From: Nitrospirota bacterium
Lineage (GTDB): Bacteria > Nitrospirota > Nitrospiria > Nitrospirales > Nitrospiraceae
Length of the DNA stretch: 16,613 bases
Assembly: GCA_020028195.1 (NCBI GenBank)
Contig: JAHWYE010000007.1
Location: 1 to 16,613, forward strand
Direction: 5' to 3'
The notes under the pieces are model-generated. The model did no database searches. It was not told the DNA's origin and was given only the letters and a program-made list of their open reading frames with translations. How positions within the stretch are numbered: the stretch's first letter is position 1; each line of letters begins with the position of its first letter. The position numbers were made by a program, and so were the translations under genes. Below are positions 13,193-16,613 of the stretch, one piece after another.

Positions 13193-14528
13193 GCAGCAGC
13201 TGCGCAAGTTGCCGTTTCCCCCCGCCGGCGGTCAAGGCTTTCATCATTTTTCGCGCGGTCAAGAACTGTTTAATCAACCGATTCACATCCTGCACGTTCG
13301 TCCCGCTCCCGCGGGCAATGCGCTTCTTGCGGCTGCCACTGATGATGGTATGGTCACGTCGTTCACGCGGAGTCATCGAGTCGATCATCGCCAGGACGCG
13401 TGTGATGTCCCGCTCAGGTACCCCCCCACCGGCCATCTCCTTGAGACGCTGCCCCCCAGGAAGCATGCCCAGGATCTGGTCCATTGACCCCAGCCGATTC
13501 ACTTGGCCGATCTGGTCACGAAAATCCTCCAGGGTCAAGGTGGTCCCGGTCAGCTGCTTCTGGATCGCTTCCGCCTGCTCACGCGAGTAGGTTTCCTGGG
13601 CCTTCTCAATCAGCGACAAGACATCCCCCATCCCCAGTATCCGGGACGCCAGACGGTCCGGATGGAAGACCTCCAGCGCATCGAGCTTTTCGCCCACACC
13701 CAGAAACTTGATCGGCTTACCGGTAGCAGCCCGGATCGACAGCACGGCACCGCCGCGCGCATCACCCTCCACCTTCGTCAGAATCACACCAGTCAGCCCC
13801 ACACGTTGGTCAAAGCGTTCCGCCATCGTCACGGCATCCTGACCGACCATCGCGTCCGCCACCAGCAGCATCTCGTGCGGCTTGACTGCCTGTTTGACCT
13901 GCGCCAACTCCTCCATCAGCTCGTCATCAATATGCAGACGGCCACCAGTGTCCAGAATCACGACGTCATAGCCCTGCTCGCTTCCGCGGGCGACCCCTTC
14001 TGCGCAAACCCGCACGACATCGTCCCGTGAGGCACCCGTTCGCTCGGCTCGATGCACCGGTACGTTCAGATCAGCCCCGAGACTCGCCAATTGCTCTCCC
14101 GCCGCAGGCCGGCGCGGATCGGCTGCGACCAACAGCACCCGCCTCCCTTGGTCTTTGAATAGGCGCGCGAGCTTGCCGCAGGTCGTCGTTTTGCCGGCGC
14201 CATGCAATCCCACCATCATGATCACGGTGGGCGGAACCGGTGCCAAACTGAGACCCGCATGGTCCCGGCCCATCAGCGCCCGGAGCTCTTCCCATACAAC
14301 CTTCACGACCTGATGGCCTGGGGTCAGGCTCTGCAGCACCTCCTGGCCGACCGCCTTTTCACGGACACGGTCAATAAAGTCTTTGACGATCTTGAAGTTG
14401 ACATCCGCCTCAAGGAGAGCCAGGCGGACTTCCTTCAGCGCTTCCGCAATGTTCTGTTCCGTCAAGACCCCATGGCCACGGAGTCTCTTCAGGATTGCCT
14501 CAAACTTCTGGCTGAGGGCATCCAGCAT
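13185..14528 (-). CDS. ffh: Signal recognition particle protein Ffh
   Basis: Ffh binds 4.5S RNA and signal sequences and, with FtsY, brings ribosomes making membrane proteins to the translocon. The 447-residue protein has the N domain (about 1-90), the G domain with G1 GLHGAGKTTT (107-116) and ADPRRPAAGEQL, and the methionine-rich M domain (GSMDQILGMLPG, SRKKRIARGSG, VNRLIKQFLTARKMMK). Two GTPase motifs differ from the near-universal form: G3 reads DTGGRL (193-198) where DTAGRL is expected, and G4 reads TKVEG (251-255) where TKxDG is expected. ATG 14528 has GAGGAG 9 bases upstream. It is the first gene of the long minus-strand train. Confidence 0.97.
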   Translation of the reverse strand: MLDALSQKFEAILKRLRGHGVLTEQNIAEALKEVRLALLEADVNFKIVKDFIDRVREKAVGQEVLQSLTPGHQVVKVVWEELRALMGRDHAGLSLAPVPPTVIMMVGLHGAGKTTTCGKLARLFKDQGRRVLLVAADPRRPAAGEQLASLGADLNVPVHRAERTGASRDDVVRVCAEGVARGSEQGYDVVILDTGGRLHIDDELMEELAQVKQAVKPHEMLLVADAMVGQDAVTMAERFDQRVGLTGVILTKVEGDARGGAVLSIRAATGKPIKFLGVGEKLDALEVFHPDRLASRILGMGDVLSLIEKAQETYSREQAEAIQKQLTGTTLTLEDFRDQIGQVNRLGSMDQILGMLPGGQRLKEMAGGGVPERDITRVLAMIDSMTPRERRDHTIISGSRKKRIARGSGTNVQDVNRLIKQFLTARKMMKALTAGGGKRQLAQLLRG

Positions 14529-14610
14529 CGTCCCAAGCTCCTCGGAGGCTGTTGAGGAATGCGTAACAGTCTCCGATCACCTCGAAAAACATAGAAAAAG
14601 TTTATCGTTC

Positions 14611-14640
14611 AGTCTAAAGAATGGACGAGAAAGAAGTCAA
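14611..14640 (-). promoter_or_regulatory. Promoter of the ffh gene train
   Basis: On the minus strand TTGACT (14640-14635) is followed by TAGACT (14616-14611) at 18 bases, or TTAGAC at 17. The -35 box has five of six consensus bases; the -10 is weaker. Transcription would start about 75 bases before the ffh start. Confidence 0.5.
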
Positions 14641-14662
14641 GAAGTAGCTTTCCTTGACTTCT
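14632..14662. promoter_or_regulatory. Perfect 10-bp dyad joining two divergent -35 boxes
   Basis: AGAAGTCAAG (14632-14641) and CTTGACTTCT (14653-14662) are perfect inverted arms 11 bases apart. Each arm contains a TTGACT -35 box, one for the minus-strand ffh promoter and one for the plus-strand DUF4321 promoter. The dyad could be a binding site controlling both directions, or simply two like promoters back to back. Confidence 0.55.
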
Positions 14663-14682
14663 CCCAGAGCTTTCGCTATCGT
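14654..14682 (+). promoter_or_regulatory. Promoter of the DUF4321 gene
   Basis: TTGACT (14654-14659) is followed after exactly 17 bases by TATCGT (14677-14682), four of six consensus bases. The expected start near 14689 leaves a leader of about 40 bases before the ATG at 14729. Confidence 0.5.
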
Positions 14683-14728
14683 GCCCCGCAGTTTACCCTA
14701 GGCATGCTTCGCAAACGGGAGGGAGATG

Positions 14729-14989
14729 ATGCGAAAATCTCCGTGGCTCCTGCTCTTGTTTATGCTCCTTGGAGGACTGCTGGGCGGGATTCTCGGCGAG
14801 ATTCTCCGGATCATGGCGCCGCATGGCACGATCCAGAACATTTTCTCGACCGCGATTACGCCGGGGATAAGCCCGCCTCTGAGCATTGATCTCATCCTGT
14901 TCAAATTCACGTTCGGGTTTTCCGTGAAGATAAACCTTCTGACGTTCCTGGGCCTCGTCACCGGCGCCTATCTCTACAAACAGTTCTAG
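14729..14989 (+). CDS. Small DUF4321 membrane protein
   Basis: The 86-residue product has two hydrophobic segments: WLLLLFMLLGGLLGGILGEIL (glycine-zipper-like, about 5-25) and a C-terminal one (NLLTFLGLVTGAYLYKQF). The pattern of a Gly-rich first helix, ISPP in the middle, FKFTFGF and a YLYKQF ending matches DUF4321, a conserved inner-membrane family of unknown role. I prefer the second of two adjacent ATGs (14729), because GGGAGG then lies 5 bases upstream. The first, 14726, would be almost on top of the ribosome site. It diverges from ffh and ends only 4 bases from the convergent uvrB stop. Confidence 0.8.
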   Translation: MRKSPWLLLLFMLLGGLLGGILGEILRIMAPHGTIQNIFSTAITPGISPPLSIDLILFKFTFGFSVKINLLTFLGLVTGAYLYKQF

Positions 14990-14993
14990 GACC

Positions 14994-16613
14994 TCACCGA
15001 CTCACCTCCAGTTCTTTTAGCCTGAGCGCGCGAATCCGATCCCGCAACTCCGCTGCCCGCTCAAACTCCAGCTCCTTGGCTGCCGCTTTCATCTCCTCTT
15101 CCAAGCGCTGGATCGTCTGATCCACCCCGCCGGTACGGTCATAGGTCGCCTCCGGTTCAGCCGCCAGGTCAAGCGACAGGTAGTCCGCCTCAGCCATCCG
15201 GTACTCCAGCGCGGGGATCCCCTTCTTGACGCTTTCCGGTGTGATCCCGTTGGCTTGATTGTAGTCAGCTTGGATACGCCGGCGGCGCGCGGTTTCTTCG
15301 ATAGCCAGCCGCATCGACTCCGTGACCACGTCGCCATAGAGAATCACGCGTCCTTCCATATTGCGGGCTGCGCGGCCGGCCGTCTGGATTAAAGACCGGT
15401 GGGACCGCAGATAGCCTTCTTTATCAGCGTCCAAAATTGCCACCAAGGTCACCTCCGGGATGTCCAGCCCCTCCCGCAACAAATTGATGCCGACGAGCAC
15501 ATCAAAGACGCCCAGCCGCAGGTCCCGGACGATCTCGGCACGCTCCAGCGTCTTGATGTCGGAATGCAGGTACCGGACCCTCACGCCCAGATCATGAAAA
15601 TATTCGGTGAGGTCTTCCGCCATCCGCTTGGTCAGCGTCGTCACCAGGACTCGGTTCCCGCGTGCTGCCTCAGCCCGAACCTGACCCAGCAGATCATCCA
15701 CCTGCCCGCGCGCCGGACGAACCTCGATCACCGGGTCTATCAAACCCGTGGGCCGGATGATCTGCTCCACCACGGACGACCCGGCGTGCTTCAGCTCATA
15801 CGGACCGGGCGTGGCGGACACATAGACCACTTGATTGATGCACCGCTCGAACTCGTGGAAGGTCAGCGGCCGGTTGTCGAAAGCGGAGGGTAAACGGAAG
15901 CCATATTCGACCAGGCTCTTCTTGCGGGACCGGTCACCTTCGTGCATACCCTGCACCTGCGGGATCGTCGCATGGGATTCGTCAATGATGAACAGGAAGT
16001 CTTTGGGAAAATAATCCAGCAGCGTCGGCGGCGGCTCGCCTGGGGCCCGCCCGCTAAGATGGCGCGAATAGTTCTCGATGCCGTGGCAGTAGCCCATCGC
16101 CCGGATCATCTCCAGGTCAAACTTCGTGCGCTGCTCGATCCGCTGGGCTTCCAGCAACTGGTTGCGCTGCTTGAAATAGGAGATGCGCTCCTCCAACTCC
16201 TCTTCGATGCCATTCAGGGCGCGCTCATACCGGTCCGGCGCGATGAGGTAGTGCGTGTTCGGATAGATCGGCACCTTCGGCAGGCGGTTCAGGGACTTTC
16301 CCGTCAACGGATCAATTTCATGGATTGCATCCACTGTGTCGCCGAACAGTTCGATTCGCACTGAGATCGCATCTGACGAAGCCGGAAAGATCTCGATCAC
16401 GTCCCCACGAGCCCGGAACGTACCTCGATGGAAGTCGGTATCATTGCGCGCATACTGGATCTCCACAAGCTTCGACAGAATCTGCTCACGCCGGATCTCC
16501 ATTCCTTCTTCCAGGTACAGCAACATCCCGTGATAGACCTCCGGCGAGCCCAGCCCATAGATGCAGGAGACCGAGCACACGATGACCACATCGTTCCGCT
16601 CCAGGAGCGAGCG
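14994..16613 (-). CDS. uvrB: UvrABC excinuclease subunit UvrB (partial, N-terminus missing)
   Basis: UvrB receives damaged DNA from UvrA, verifies the lesion and positions UvrC for incision. The frame is open to the right edge, so 539 residues are visible and about 130 N-terminal ones, including Walker A, lie outside. Visible motifs in order: VCSVSCIYGLGSPEVY, FRARGDVIEIFPA, IDESHATIPQVQGMHEGDRS, YVSATPGPYEL, LREGLDIPEV, ILDADKEGYLRSHRSLIQTA then GRAARN, and a C-terminal UVR motif (LEFERAAELRDRIRALR) that contacts UvrC. These cover the helicase-like core and its C-terminal part in normal order and spacing. No defect is seen. Confidence 0.97.
   Translation of the reverse strand, partial: RSLLERNDVVIVCSVSCIYGLGSPEVYHGMLLYLEEGMEIRREQILSKLVEIQYARNDTDFHRGTFRARGDVIEIFPASSDAISVRIELFGDTVDAIHEIDPLTGKSLNRLPKVPIYPNTHYLIAPDRYERALNGIEEELEERISYFKQRNQLLEAQRIEQRTKFDLEMIRAMGYCHGIENYSRHLSGRAPGEPPPTLLDYFPKDFLFIIDESHATIPQVQGMHEGDRSRKKSLVEYGFRLPSAFDNRPLTFHEFERCINQVVYVSATPGPYELKHAGSSVVEQIIRPTGLIDPVIEVRPARGQVDDLLGQVRAEAARGNRVLVTTLTKRMAEDLTEYFHDLGVRVRYLHSDIKTLERAEIVRDLRLGVFDVLVGINLLREGLDIPEVTLVAILDADKEGYLRSHRSLIQTAGRAARNMEGRVILYGDVVTESMRLAIEETARRRRIQADYNQANGITPESVKKGIPALEYRMAEADYLSLDLAAEPEATYDRTGGVDQTIQRLEEEMKAAAKELEFERAAELRDRIRALRLKELEVSR

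Noticed and set aside
14987..14996. Bidirectional terminator between the DUF4321 gene and uvrB
   Set aside because: Only 4 bases separate the two convergent stops, with no hairpin or T-run; any termination would have to occur inside the opposing gene.

Overview
The window is gene-dense, GC-rich bacterial chromosome. It most resembles the genus Nitrospira or a close relative in the phylum Nitrospirota. This rests on a non-actinobacterial proteasome ATPase (ARC/Mpa) with the Pup-processing enzyme Dop, a DUF4321 membrane protein next to uvrB, and an ftsE-ftsX-envC-ctpA block. It is recognition from memory, not a database result. I see no tRNA, rRNA, CRISPR array, insertion sequence or phage gene.

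Left block (1-5047, all minus strand, transcribed right to left). A near-consensus promoter at about 5018-5047 precedes a leader with two competing hairpins, then thiS, thiG and a thiE/tenI-type gene, which supply the thiazole half of thiamine. A second near-consensus promoter (3011-3039), with an operator-like palindrome in its spacer, precedes arc and dop. Dop runs off the left edge. Pup, the 20S subunits and the ligase PafA are not in the window and could lie beyond that edge.

Middle. One plus-strand gene (5190-5663) encodes a stand-alone helix-hairpin-helix protein resembling the N-terminal part of PolX polymerases. It converges on ctpA.

Right block (5675-14528, minus strand). A long, tightly packed gene train probably starts at a promoter near 14611-14640. 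It runs ffh, rpsP, rimM, trmD, rplS, rnhB, yraN, ftsE, ftsX, envC, ctpA, with several 4-base or longer overlaps. It joins protein targeting, ribosome and tRNA maturation, DNA repair and the FtsEX-EnvC cell-wall splitting system. rnhB is interrupted by an in-frame TAA. The promoter region is shared with a divergent plus-strand DUF4321 gene, and the two -35 boxes sit in the arms of a perfect 10-bp inverted repeat. The 3' part of uvrB closes the window and runs off the right edge.

The most unusual pattern is a set of three gap elements (thiG/thiE, thiS/thiG, ffh/rpsP). Each is made of degenerate short tandem words with a period near 7, 8 or 6, arranged as two inverted arms, and starts at or just after the stop codon of the upstream gene. 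The words differ at each site but the design is the same.
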